From positions 1 to 64,000 of the forward strand of contig JAIQDT010007662.1 of the NCBI GenBank assembly GCA_021521415.1: a stretch of DNA of 64,000 nucleotides, given 5' to 3'. The translations under genes and the position numbers were made by a program. Within the stretch, counting starts at the first letter, position 1. Each line of letters starts with the position of its first letter. This document shows, piece after piece, positions 23,849-34,900 of this stretch. Under the pieces are notes generated by a model. It searched no databases and was not told the DNA's origin. It was given only the letters and a program-made list of their open reading frames with translations. Source of the DNA: Bidens hawaiensis. Lineage: Eukaryota > Streptophyta > Magnoliopsida > Asterales > Asteraceae.

Positions 23849-23913
23849 TCTCTAGATATATCCCAACTATAGCCAGAGACTAACCTTGACTTTTGTAGAG
23901 CATATGACGAGCT
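23849..23913 (-). pseudogene. Helitron helicase fragment, upstream half
   Basis: Minus-strand reading gives KSQG, then a stop in place of Gln, then SLAIVGIYLET, which corresponds to the KSQGQSLPTVGIYL helicase motif and continues directly into VFTHGQLYVAL at 15097 once the Tekay element and one ccggg copy are removed. Too short and mutated to function. Confidence 0.78.
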
Positions 23914-24200
23914 TATGCAACTGATCTGTCACTGGTTCCCCGATGTCTTCAGTGACGTCAGTGATGCTGATGGTGACGATGATGAGGTTTCGGCCACAAT
24001 CACAATGTGGGAATGAAATGAAGATACAGGAAAGGTTATTGCGACTAAGTCTGACAACTGATTCAAATTATACCGTCCCGACGATATTGCTTTCTTCGTT
24101 AAGACTGATTTGAAGCAACTCAACATGCTTGAATTGGTCAACTCTGAAAATGATGTTTTGGTGGCGTTGGCATCTTCTTTATTCTCGCCTGAGGACCAAT
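23914..24200. other. Unassigned sequence with broken coding remnants
   Basis: On the + strand a frame reads CHWFPDVFSDVSDADGDDDE and, after two stops, LYRPDDIAFFVKTDLKQL. This looks like decayed coding DNA but I do not recognise the family. It lies between the Helitron helicase piece and the antisense ORF remnant of a Tat element. Confidence 0.35.
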
Positions 24201-25430
24201 TTATTTCTCCATCGGGACCTCAACATCTAAATCAATGGTCTCAGGTCGCTTCTCACCTGCAACACCTTCATAAATGACCTGACTCTTACTTGCATCCTTG
24301 GTAGATTTAGAGCGGTGTTTTATCTTGTGTCTGAAATCTTCTATCGCGTACAGAACACCCAAAAAATCAGAAGTATTGATAGATACCCCTCCCTCTCGAG
24401 GAGATGATTCCTCACCTGATGGAAGTAACATAATAATCTCGTCAGAGGTAAGGGCGGGGACCAGGCGAGGGTTAAGCACATACTCACCTATGGCGAACAT
24501 AGTTTCGGTATAGCATCAAAAAAATTGTCTCTACACGTAGCGATTGTGGAAAAAAAAATTGTCTCGTGTCCTGTCAAGAATAGGTAGTGCTTTTGGATCA
24601 CGTGGGTGATGTTTCATGTCGTCTGGTATAACATCAACAAGAGTATACAGTATAGTCCCCTCAGCTAAAAAATGGGGGGTGGGGTGGTTGTTAGCATAAA
24701 TGTTATAAGAACCACAATAACAAGTATGCAGAATACTCACATCGATCCTCTTTCCGGTAAAAAGGTTCAAGGTCATGGAATGGCCACAAGTGACTCATTC
24801 CAGCGTGCACCAGAGTTGATTCAGTGATACGGTGCATTGGGGTTGGTATGTGGGTCAAAGCTTTGAACCAAGGCTGATCAATATACGTGGCAAAACGCAA
24901 GTCAGGAAGATTTTCAGATATTTGGCGGCAACCAATCCTGATAGAAATAACATTAATGAATGAAAAGAACTTCGTCTGTCATTCCTATGCACTGCGCGGT
25001 GGCTCGTTTCCTATCACACCTTTTCTAGTCAACGCACAGTTATACCAACCGCCCCGCCCTTGCATCTTGTAAAATACTGAAAATTTGTCTACCGTTGGCA
25101 TAATATGTTGTGCCCTACAAGAAAACTCAAAGTGTCGGATTCTCATCAATCCGAAAGGATTCATCAAGGAAAGATGAATTTCGTTCACCGATAGCAAGTT
25201 CCCAAAAACTTGGTTATTGGCAGACGAAGATTACCAGTGGTAAAATCTTCAACATAAAGAGCCATATTTCCATGTGGATGCTTATCAATGGTAGATCCAG
25301 CAGCAGTGAGTTCTGGTTCCCACTCTGGTGCAAGACCATAGACATTGATGATGTCCAGATAGTCTTTCTCGTTCCAATTAATCGTTATTTGATCAACAGT
25401 GGGAGAGTTCTTCTTCTCACCATCCATCAA
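24201..25430 (-). pseudogene. Antisense accessory ORF remnant of a Tat-lineage element
   Basis: Successive minus-strand frames from 25430 down read MMDGEKKNSPTVDQITINW, GNLRLPITKFLGTCY, RIRHFEFSCRAQHI with FSVFYKMQGRGGWYNC, then ESTLVHAGMSHLWPF and DPKALPILDRTRDNFF. The same blocks appear in the same order in the antisense gene at 31912-34950: GNLRFPLTKFVYRV, KIRHFEW, MTFYTWRCIQGWYTL, SGMVMLGMSRVW and ENELPILEQTADRF. The domain resembles what databases call a putative gypsy-type transposon protein. Several stops and frameshifts make it a pseudogene. Upstream (25541-25549) is a TATA-like motif at nearly the same distance as in the other copy. Confidence 0.72.
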
Positions 25431-25540
25431 GTAATCGGAATGGAATTTGTTATAAGAATAACCGAAGCATAGTGATTCTGGCGAAGAAAAATATGTTGGA
25501 GGAGAAAGAATTAAGAAGCGAAAGAGGAATAGGGTTTCTC

Positions 25541-25549
25541 CTATTTATA
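25541..25549 (-). promoter_or_regulatory. TATA-like motif of antisense ORF
   Basis: TATAAATAG on the minus strand, about 110 bp upstream of the ORF start at 25430. Sequence around it (ctatttatacctatcgcagctaat on +, split here as ctatttata and atcgcagctaat) resembles that at 35075-35098. Confidence 0.5.
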
Positions 25550-25884
25550 CCTATCGCAGCTAATATGATGGGAAGGCGTAAAGAGGAGAGAGAACATGTT
25601 GGTCCAATAGATGTCTGACAAGTTAGACGGGAAACGTGAAATAGGCATGAAACAATTTTCGAACCACCTTCAAGAACATTTGCAGGCCCTCGAAATAGAC
25701 GCCCGACAATTTCAGAGCAGACCGTCACATCTTAGTCTCAATGCTTATCCTAATCATTCGATTAAATCACAATAAAGATAATGCACTCACAAAAAGACAT
25801 TTAACACAATTACACCCAAAAAAAAATACTATTAAAATTCCAAAATTCCATCCGCCTTAATGCAACGCGGAAGAAACAATGTAC

Positions 25885-25897
25885 TGGGGGGGCAACT
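25885..25897 (+). other. Polypurine tract of Tat remnant
   Basis: The phrase actgggggggcaact precedes a LTR-like start, matching actggggggact before the 3' LTR at 36301. Confidence 0.6.
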
Positions 25898-26422
25898 TAT
25901 AGAGGTAAGGTAGTAAAATGACCCAAGAACCCAAATAGAATATCTTGCAAGTCACCCATAGTATACGCGGGAGTCATCCGCCAAGAAATGAAAGGTCCAA
26001 ACATTCTTCCAGAAAATGCGGATGCCATGCGCAGGATGAAGAACATATGAGCCGCAGGAGATACTGCAGGCGGAAGATTAGGGAAAAAGAATAACTTCAC
26101 GCATTTGGAGGAAAAATAGTTATAACGATATCCTTCCAGAAGTTTGCCAAAATATTCCCTGATAGCGACGCAAACCTACTTCATGAAGAGCACGTGATGG
26201 CATTGCCAATCAGGAGAAGCCAGTTGGACGTTCCTTAATGATGTAGCACATGGCTAACTATCATCGCCAATCAAAATGGGCCACATGTTCTCTTAGGTGA
26301 GAAGGAGCATCTTCTAAATAATGACAACTCCACTAATCATATTCTCTAACCCTAGGCTATATATACTCTCCCAATTTATGTGAGGTATTCATTAACAACT
26401 CCCATATTACATCAATCACTTA

Positions 26423-26468
<46 letters not shown>

Positions 26469-26640
26469 AACGGTACATATTTTCACGCCAAATGGTGGTT
26501 ACGGGAACACCCCCATTTTGTCCTTCCTGTAACGGGCTTATGGTGATTTGTTTTACAGGGTATCAATCCGGATCTAGTTGTATTCTTAGCTCATGCTAAC
26601 CTAGTTTCACCCATGAACCCTTACCTTGTGGAAGTATACA
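25898..26640 (+). repeat. 3' LTR remnant of Tat element
   Basis: It begins tatagaggtaagg, compared with tgaagaggtagg at 27744 and 36301. Near its end, cacgccaaatggtggttacggga and ttgttttacagggtatca parallel cacgccggagggtggtcaca and ctgttttgcaggttatca in those LTRs (phrases compared piecewise). The exact right border is uncertain; gaagtataca at 26640 is my best candidate. Confidence 0.55.
26426..26466 (+). repeat. (TC)n microsatellite
   Basis: An uninterrupted CT/TC run of about 40 bp inside the LTR remnant. Confidence 0.95.
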
Positions 26641-26737
26641 TTTAACCTTAATACAGTATAGAAACGTGTTTCTACAAATTGGACAAAAGTATTTTTCATC
26701 TGTTGCGTCTAGTTTCGTAAGACAATGATCACCTCAC

Positions 26738-27130
26738 CATTTATTGATAAATTTAATTGCACGTGATATAAACTTTTTAACTTCTACCACACGTTCAAAA
26801 CTTTCCTTTGATAACAACTAAAACCATCTAGATTTCCAATCTCATCTTCATGTGGCCAACAATGGCCGAACACGAACCCACCAATCTCATCTTCTCTTCT
26901 TCTCTTCTATTATCTATTTGAGACAAACCACCTAATCAATTAACTACAGTATTTTTTTTTATAATGACTGACATCAACATTTATTGATAAAACTAATTGC
27001 ACACCACTTGTTCAAAACTTTCCTTTAATAACAACACACTCCATGATCTAGATCTCCAACCCATCATCGTACGGCTTCCATTACCTCCTCTTCATGTGGC
27101 CAACAATGGCCACCAATCTCATATTCTTCT
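26738..27130 (+). repeat. Direct duplication of the wax-synthase-like gene's 5' end
   Basis: About 170 bp at 26738-26915 (atttattgataaatttaattgc ... ttcatgtggccaacaatggcc) recurs at 26976-27130, offset by about 237 bp. The downstream copy contains the predicted start codons, so the upstream copy duplicates leader and first codons (MWPTMA) but not the rest of the gene. Confidence 0.8.
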
Positions 27131-27743
27131 TCTCCACCATTATTGCATCTCTCACTTACTCATACTACATCCCTCCACACCTCTCCACACCCACTTTCAA
27201 ACTCATCTCCCTCACTCCCGTCTTCTACCTCTTCACCACCCTCCCCCTCCACCTCTCTTCCGTTTTAGCCACCGCGGTTGCCGCCCTCTCCTTAACATGG
27301 CTCGCCAACTTCAAACTCCTCCTCTTCGCCTTCGATCACCCCCCCCCCCCCCCGCATTAACCTCCAAATTCACTATCCCAATTCATCGCCATCGCCTCCC
27401 TTCCTGCCAAAATCAAATCAAATCATTCCTTCAAGGTTCACAATATCAAGACACTACCTCGGATACGTGTATTCATAGAATCATTGGCTTTCCCTTTACT
27501 TATCGGTTTAATTGAGAAACACAAACACTACTTGAATACGAATGTCGTATTGGTAATTTATTGTTTCCTAGTATTTATATTGATAGATCTTTTGGTCTTT
27601 GTTTCGAGTGCGGTCGCTTGGATGGTTGTTGGCGTGGAACTTGATCCACCGTCGGATGAGCCGTATCTCGCAACCTCGTTACAAGACTTTTGGAGAAGGA
27701 GATGGAACCTCTTGGTCACGAATATCCTGCGTTACACGGTATA
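27094..27743 (+). pseudogene. Wax-synthase-like MBOAT acyltransferase, 5' part (interrupted)
   Basis: The reading frame starts at 27094 (or Met 27106) and encodes a hydrophobic N-terminus with SLTYSYYIPP, SLTWLANFKLLLFAFD and, further on, FIAIASLPAKIKS, DLLVFVSSAVAW and EPYLATSLQDFWRRRWNLLV. These match plant long-chain-alcohol O-fatty-acyltransferases (wax synthases), membrane proteins of the ER that join fatty alcohols to acyl-CoA; about 340 residues is usual. The frame contains a TAA at 27358-27360, just after a 15-C run (27339-27353), although both sides are in the same frame. It is then broken after RYTVY at 27743 by a 9.5-kb Tat element. The remaining third lies at 37274-37651. Confidence 0.85.
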
Positions 27744-28725
27744 TGAAGAGGTAGGTCCCAGCAGAGCCCAGTTGGACCCGCAAGACTCACCTTGAAGAGG
27801 AACGTCTGCGCAGAAACCAACTGGATCCGCAGGACCAACCATGCTCAGAGACGTGACGTCCTTACGCGCAGTACGCAAGCTGGTCCCGCAGGAAATGCCT
27901 CCCAATGGTGAAGGACTCCGCCTGTCCCCGCAGCCTCGGATACAAGCCATCAGGGAAGGCCACCCGCGCAGCAAGGCTACACGCACAAGGCACTTAGCTC
28001 TCAATCACTCAGTGTCACCTGAGGGAATGATCAAAGCCGGGAACAATCCCGCACAAGGGCGGGAGGGGGAATACTCCCGCCCAAATAAGCCAGTCCGTAC
28101 GATACGGGAAGATCTTCTGTACTGTACCTGACGAGGTATGGGAAAAAGATCTGACTAAAGATACGACAGCTTATTGACACAGTATGGCGAGTAGCATGCT
28201 TCTGTACTGTGTCACTATTAGCCGCTGCCTACTCACCAACTACTGCCATACCACGTGCGTAGCCGGCAGTTGGTGGAAAAGGAATAGTACACAGCAGGCC
28301 TGGTCACTATCAGCCGCTGCCTATCCACCAACTACCAGCAGGGCATGTGCGTAGGCCACTGTTGGTGGAACAGGAACACTGTTGCAGCCGGCCACACCTC
28401 CTTGGAAACCTACCTTCGGCTATAAATACCACAAATGGTATGACCATCTCATCTTATCTAGTATCATCATATTATACCTGATATCTGCTCTAGCAATCTC
28501 TTAATATACACTTATATTTAAAGAGCAATCTAGTCTGATTCTCACGCCGGAGGGTGGTCACAAGGAGGAACCCCCCCCCCCCCCCTTCTCAGTGACAAGC
28601 TCACGGTGTCTGTTTTGCAGGTTATCAGAAGAACCATCTTCTCAGGGTCTAACCCCTCGTGGGAAACATCTATCTAACCCCCAGGTTACCAGTAATCTGC
28701 CCGGGGTCCGGTTAGTGTTTCTTCA
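27744..28725 (+). repeat. 5' LTR of Tat element
   Basis: 982 bp, TGAAGAGGTAGG to gtgtttcttCA. It contains a TATA box TATAAATACC at 28421-28430 and two imperfect tandem units of about 97 bp (about 28205-28300 and 28301-28385). Each unit has an inverted ccaccaacta/agttggtgg pair able to form a hairpin. A 15-C run spans 28571-28585 where the 3' LTR has six. Confidence 0.92.
28421..28430 (+). promoter_or_regulatory. LTR TATA box
   Basis: TATAAATACC within ttcggctataaataccac, in the promoter half of the 5' LTR; the same motif is in the 3' LTR near 36978. Confidence 0.65.
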
Positions 28726-28726
28726 T

Positions 28727-28742
28727 TGGCGCCATCCGTGCA
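28727..28742 (+). other. Primer binding site of Tat element
   Basis: TGGCGCCATCCGTGC starts one base after the 5' LTR. PBSs starting TGGCGCC are usual in Tat/Athila elements. I do not name the tRNA. Confidence 0.8.
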
Positions 28743-28784
28743 TAAAGCTAGAACATTTTTCTCCAGTTTTTTCAAACTTCCAAG

Positions 28785-30243
28785 ATGGTTAAAGAAACGA
28801 CGGGAACCACAACCCCAGCTACCGGGGGGAATACCGGCAACACAGTTTTTACAAACACTACCCCGGCTACCCAAGCCGGGGCAAGTGAAGTAAATTTTAC
28901 GAACACTACCCCAGTTACTCAAGCTGGGGCAAGTGCAGTAAATAATCGCCTACTGGGATTCACTGATACCCAGGTAGAGAAACGAAGACTCCCCCGCCAA
29001 ACTCTCGATGAAGTTAAGGCATGGGCGGAGGCACGTCAAAAGGAATTCCAAGCCGAGTTGGACGAACGCTTGCGTTCCGTCCAACAGGCTGACGAATTCG
29101 AAGAATACTTGGACAATGACTCGGAGGAATCCGATTCCGATGCGAACCCTCGCCATAGGGCAAAAGGGAAGCGCAAGGAAACGGACTCCCAACCGAGAAG
29201 GCATTTTGGACAAGCTTTCAAACCAAAAAGCACAGGTGGAAGTCCACGAGACTTCTCCAAAACATTCAGACCAAACATTGCAAATGCGGGAACGTCCAAA
29301 TTTGCAAGGGACATTGCGGAAGCAATCGCCCCAAAAAGTGCCAAACAAATGACAAGCATAGGCACATATGATGGTATATCTGATCCAGACGATCATTTGA
29401 ATAGGTTCATAGCGGGGGCAACCGTCAGTAGTTGGACGGAACCTACGTGGTGTTACATGTTCCAAATGACACTGGTCGGGGCTGCTAGAGCGTGGTTCGA
29501 CCGTCTACCGGTCAACCATATCTACGACTGGGCTGACTTCCAACAGAAGTTTAGCCAACACTTCAGCCAGCAAAGAAAGTATACTGAGGAGCAATGGACA
29601 ATCCTTAAATGCATTCGAGAAAAAGATGAATCTTTGCTGGACTTCATCACTCGCTTCAACTCGAAGAAGCTAAGTCTGGGTAACATTAGCGAAGATCTTG
29701 TTCGCAGCTGCTTTTATTCAGGGCGCGAACGACCCAGAGCTCATCCGCACCTTAACAGGTAAAGATGGCATGCCATCCACATGGGATGCCATCATGACTG
29801 CAGCTAAACGCTTTGCGGAAACGGAGAAGCAACTGGGTAGAGATATCCCACAGAGCACAAACCTCTACACCCAGAAAACAAGAGAGGACAACGTTCTCAC
29901 CGCCCGATTAAACAAAAAGCGGAAGCTAGGCATTTGGCAGTCAAGGGTTAACTTTGACACCTCATCCGGCTTGCAGCATCGGTTAGGCGGAAGAGATAAC
30001 GTACAGTCCAACAAGAACTCCAGATGGACGCCGCTCACCAAAAGCGTCACCGAAATATTTGCCACCGAGGAGCTCCCATGGCCAAAGCCTCAAATAATCC
30101 GACATCGTCACAATGCTGATCGGAGCAAATACTGTGACTTTCACAGGACAAAAGGCCACAACACTGAAGAATGCATAGACGTTAAGGACATGGTCGAAGC
30201 ATTCGTCAGAGATGGGACGCTCGCGCACCTCGTGGCGCAATGA
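28785..30243 (+). pseudogene. Tat gag, one frameshift
   Basis: Two overlapping frames (28785-29762 and 29698-30243) form one gag of about 480 residues. The N-terminus has a repeated NTTPATQAGAS motif, then a charged region (DNDSEESDSDANPR). The capsid core has YDGISDPDDHLNRF, MTLVGAARAWFDRLP and WADFQQKFSQHF, and ends DESLLDFITRF. After a frameshift near 29700-29715 it continues AAFIQGANDPELIRTLTG and reaches a zinc knuckle, CDFHRTKGHNTEEC. Gag would package RNA in particles. Apart from that one indel, gag is intact, which contrasts with the complete loss of the enzyme domains. Confidence 0.87.
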
Positions 30244-30258
30244 ACGCTGAGCAGGCTG

Positions 30259-30444
30259 ATGCGTGTAGAACCCCAGCTGGGGAAAACACGAATAAAATTC
30301 CAGCTTCAATATGGAGACTACATGCTGCGTAAAGAACGAGATCCCGAACCAGGTGCGTATCGGCTCGATGGCACTCCTATCCCAACAACATGGAAGGGAG
30401 CTCATTTACACAAGTTTGCATGTAAATCAATTCCAAATTTGTAA
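30259..30444 (+). pseudogene. Integrase C-terminal scrap left by pol deletion
   Basis: The frame contains YGDYMLRKERDPEPGAYRL and IPTTWKGAHLHKF, which match the final residues of Tat integrases (compare GDLVLRKAF and AWNAIHLKKYF at 45.3 kb). Everything between the gag zinc knuckle and this scrap is gone, so one internal deletion of roughly 4 kb removed protease, RT, both RNases H and the integrase core. Confidence 0.75.
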
Positions 30445-30525
30445 AGAAAAGGCCAAGAGCCACTTCTAATGGAAATGATTCTCCTTAAAACATTGACGCT
30501 GATGATTTTACATTTTTATGAACTA

Positions 30526-31200
30526 TCAAACACGGATTTGCCGGTTTTCACCGCATAATTACGTGAAGTCGTTACGTGGGGAAGGCGGCAAAACCCGCAT
30601 AAACCCAAAAAACGACAAACCTTCACGCAGGTCAGTCGAAGGGGAAAAGTTCAGTCATACCACTAAATGAAAGTGCCGGTATATCCGCATGAATCATGAA
30701 AAAGGAACTGAACACTAACCTATTGACAACCGCGCGTCGAACGGTTAATTTATTCAACACGGATATGCCGGTTTTCACCGCATAATTACGTGAAGTCGTT
30801 GCGTGGGGAAGGCGGCAAAACCCGCATAAACCCAAAAAACGACAAACCTTCACGCAGGTCAGTCGAAGGGGAAAAGTTCAGTCATACCACTAAATGAAAG
30901 TGCCGGTATATCCGCATGAATCATGAAAAAGGAACTGAACACTAACCTATTGACAACCGCGCGTCGAACGGTTAATTTATTCAACACGGATATGCCGGTT
31001 TTCACCGCATAATTACGTGAATTCGTTGCGTGGGGAAGGCGGCAAAACCCGCATAAACCCAAAAAACGACAAACCTTCACGCAGGTCAGTTGAAGGGGAA
31101 AAGTTCAGTCCTCCCACTAAATGAAAGTGCCGGTCTATCCGCATGAATCATGAAAAAGGAAACTGAACACTAACCTATTGACAACCGCGCGTCGAACGGT
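30526..31200 (+). repeat. Tandem array, 227 bp, three copies
   Basis: Units start at acacgga near 30530, 30757 and 30984, exactly 227 bp apart, and are nearly identical. Each contains gccggttttcaccgcataa and ccttcacgcaggtcagt. Confidence 0.92.
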
Positions 31201-31223
31201 TCAAAAGAAAATTTCTAACAAAA

Positions 31224-31680
31224 GGATGAAGAAAACCTACACGCAGGTTAGATAAAAGTAAAGTTTTGCCATCCTACTACGTGCAAGTGACGGTCCTACC
31301 CGCACAATCACGAAAGAGGAAGCAAAACTTCACACCTATTATCTACCACGTTCAAAGGTTAACTTATCCTCAGAAAAGGATGAGGAAAACCTACACGCAG
31401 GTCAGATAGGGGTAAAGTTTAGCCATCCTACTACGTGCAAGTGACGGTCCTACCCGCACAATCACGAAAGAGGAAGCAAAACTTCACACCTATTATCTAC
31501 CACGTTCAAAGGTTAACTTATCCTCAGAAAAGGATGAGGAAGACCTACACGCAGGTCAGATGGTAAAGTTTAGCCATCCTACTACGTGCAAGTGACGGTC
31601 CTACCCGCACAATCACGGAAGAGGAAGCAAAACTTCACACTTATCTACCACGTTCAAATGTTAACTTATTCTAAAACACT
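31224..31680 (+). repeat. Tandem array, 154 bp, three copies
   Basis: Units start at ggatgaagaaaacc/ggatgaggaaaacc at 31224, 31378 and 31532. They share cacgcaggt and tacccgcacaatcac with the 227-bp array, so the two arrays are probably derived from one ancestor. Confidence 0.9.
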
Positions 31681-31826
31681 TGGAAAATTGCTAATTTAAA
31701 CTAAAGTATGCAAGTCATACAACGTTTACAAAGCAAGGAATCCAATAAAAGAAGCGGTCTTACCCGCACAAAGATTTATATTTCACAAAGATTCATTACA
31801 AGAATGGCCGGGTAACTACCCGCCTA

Positions 31827-31827
<1 letters not shown>

Positions 31828-31862
<35 letters not shown>
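31828..31862 (+). repeat. Poly-A run of 35
   Basis: Homopolymer lying about 50 bp beyond the stop of the antisense gene, where it reads as poly-T in that gene's transcript. It is not a retrogene tail. Confidence 0.95.
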
Positions 31863-31864
<2 letters not shown>

Positions 31865-31911
31865 TCTATACAAGCTAAATCTATCCTAGCAGTGGGAAGG
31901 GATCTTCAGGA

Positions 31912-34900
31912 TCAGGCTTCAGGGCCACTTCCACTTGGACCAGCCCCATCAGTAGAGCGTGGCAGTTCAAGGAAAGCTTTGAGGATAGCTAGCCCATCAT
32001 CAGCAGCAGCAACTTCGTTTACCTTCTCCACCACCGGATGCGGGAAGGCGGCGTATTGATTTACTGCTTGGTCATATATGGCTTCAGTATCTACATCGAA
32101 TAAAGGGAAGTTGGAAGGCGGGATGCCTTTCTCAACGAACCCTAGACCAAGCAGGAAGCCGGCCTTTTCCCCATCCTCGTGAGAAGCGTTGAGGGCTGCG
32201 CCCATAGCATCGTCGTAAGATGTCTCTGAGAAGACCCGATGCACAACCTACAAAGAAAAATACAAGTGTCAAAACCTTTTCTATTTACAAAGAAACGCGT
32301 AAAGACAGGAAAACATACCTGAGACAACGCTTCTCGAAGAAGCCATTCCTTGGCAACCAGAGCTTCTTGGAGGGCAGCTTGAGCTTCGTTACGGGCGCGT
32401 TCGGCTTCACTCTTGTTGAGGTTGGCAAGCAACACTTCTTTAGCCGCAGCGTCTTCAACGCCCTTTAGCTTACGCTCGGTATGGTCAAGCACCCCCCTCT
32501 GGTCCAAGATTTCTTGAAGCTTCTTAGCGTCCTCCATCGCCAAGGCATCATGAGCCTGCTGGAGAGCCTCTAATTTGGCTTTAAGTTCTTCATTCTCCAC
32601 GCGTAGAGGCTCAGCAACAGCTTCAGCCTTGGTGGCCCTCTCGGTTGCGTTCCTCGCAGTTTCCTTAGCCAGCCGAAGCTGTTCATTAACAGCTTGGGCA
32701 GCCTTGGAACGGGCCTCGAGTCGAGCCTGAACTTCAACCTCGAGGGCCTTGAAGGCCTTCTCCTTCTCCGCAGCCACTGCGGTAAGTTTTTGGTTCTCCT
32801 CCCGGATAGCCCGCGCCTGAACTTGTTCTTTAGCGCGAGCTGCTTTTAACTTGTCGTTTTCACGACAAAGCAGCTCGACGCGCGGCTGCATCCGGGCGAG
32901 GAGAACCCGAAGCTCATTGGTTAGCCTACCCTCCTGGTAGCTAGCCATGGCTTCCCCCAACGCACCACTGGGAGCAGCGTGACGAGCCCATTCCACACAC
33001 TCCACAGGGGTGCGAAGGGTTGTTCCTCGGCGAATGTTCCATCGTGGAACATACACTTCATTGGAATCCGACACTGCAAAAAACAAAAAGCAGTTAGGAA
33101 AAGATGATAAAAAATATATGTAAAAAAAAAATGGGCCAAAAGAACCCTACGCACCTGTAGGGTCAATAACAGGCCGATAGCCACCGAACCCATCACCTGA
33201 ACCCAAAGGAAATCCATCCAAGAGGTCAGGCATATGGGAAGGTGGCAAAGATTGGCGAGAAGCCCCATGCGTACCTGATGGACCGGCCGTCGTTGCCAGT
33301 GGCGGGGGCATGGTAGCAGCCGCCGCGGTCGACGCCGCGGAATCCGCAGCAATAGTAACCGCCGGCTCAGTGAAGGATGCTGTAAAAATCGCACTCACGG
33401 CCGGCGGTGACGTCATCTCGGCTGGAACAGTCGGCTCAAAGGAGTGAGCAACTGAACCAGCGGGCGCAGGCGCAGCCGCCTGGGTCGTCGCCTCAGGTAG
33501 GCTGACCGGGCCTACCGTCATTGGCGGAGAGGTACTCCTCTGCGCTCCACCCTGGAATGCGTCAACATCCACGCCTGCGTAAAGATGATAAGTGTTAAAA
33601 CGATATTAAAACTATGAAGATAAAAGAAAGGGAAATTTGTACTTACGGGTTTTCTTGAGCCTGAAGGTACGGAGAGGAGGGGACGAACCCGATGGAGCCG
33701 GCCTCTTTGCGCCGGTCACCGTCGTGTTCTTGGGCTCTCCGGAGGTGACAGTCGCAACCTCCGGAGCAGTGGTCTTGTCACCACCGGGATTCCCCGCCAC
33801 CTCTTCGCTCTCGGTCTCCGAATCAGACCGAGGCGCTTGATCGGCAATGGAGGCCTTCTCCTTCCCCTTCCCGCCGGCAGCCTTCTTCTTCCGCACCAAC
33901 GGAGGACCATCTGCGGATTCCTCATCAGAGCATACGATTAAAGGAATTCCAGCAGAGGTTTCAACATTGAGGGGTCGAGGGTTGAAGAGCGCCTTACCTG
34001 GCCGCCTGGCGCTCAGGATCTCATGGCCTTGCGGATAGACCTCCACGAACCGATCCGCCGTTTGTTCGAGGATGGGCAACTCGTTCTCGTCCAAAGCGCG
34101 AGTACCCATCCTGGCGGGACCGTCAGCCTCCCGCGGATTAAGGAGCGACTGCAGGTCGTTCCCCTCTGAAACAAACAAGGAAAAAGTTAGAAGCAATTCA
34201 GAATCAACAAAAAAGAAACAAAGCATACCGTAAGGAACAGAGTTCGAACCGTATTCGAGGACGATTGGGACCTTTCGCGCATCCGCCGCCTTCCACACCC
34301 GGCTCATCCCCAACATGACCATCCCGGACTCCGCAAACCGGTAAACCGGAGATTGGACCCGAGATATCTTCGAGAACCATTCCGCCTCCTGGTAGTTAGA
34401 GGCGTGAAGGCTTGGGAGAGCTTGCCCATTCTTAAACTTCATGGCAAGAGGGATGGCGCGAGCGGAGATGAAGAAGAACTCCCGCTTCCACGCGCGAAGG
34501 CTGCGCTCGGTCGCACAGATCTTTAAACCCTTAATCCGGGTTGTCAACGTGTACCACCCTTGGATGCACCTCCAAGTGTAGAAGGTCATCAGGCGGTCAA
34601 CATGGGGCTCAACGCCCAGTATCCGGCACACCCCACTCAAAGTGGCGAATCTTGGCGATCGCCATGGGGTGCAACTCGGTCAAATGAACACCGTGCCTCT
34701 CAAGGACACGGTAAACAAACTTTGTCAATGGGAACCTAAGATTCCCATAAACAAAGAATGCTGCATAAACCCCGATCTTGCCTCTGGGGGCATCGTACAC
34801 AGTATGATGGGGTTCAGGAAACTCAGGCTCGAGAGACTCGAGCATGAACTTCCTGACGACATACCGGTACAGATCGCCGGGCAGAGCACACTGGCACTCG

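Noticed and set aside
23844..26640. Complete Tat element
   Set aside because: No 5' LTR, PBS or gag found; only the antisense ORF region, polypurine tract and 3' LTR remnant can be supported.
30526..31680. Regularly spaced direct repeats that might be read as a CRISPR array
   Set aside because: The whole unit repeats with no unique spacers; periods are 227 and 154 bp, inside a plant retrotransposon.
31828..31862. Poly-A tail of a processed retrogene
   Set aside because: It is on the strand opposite to the adjacent gene's transcript, that gene keeps its introns, and no target duplication is seen.
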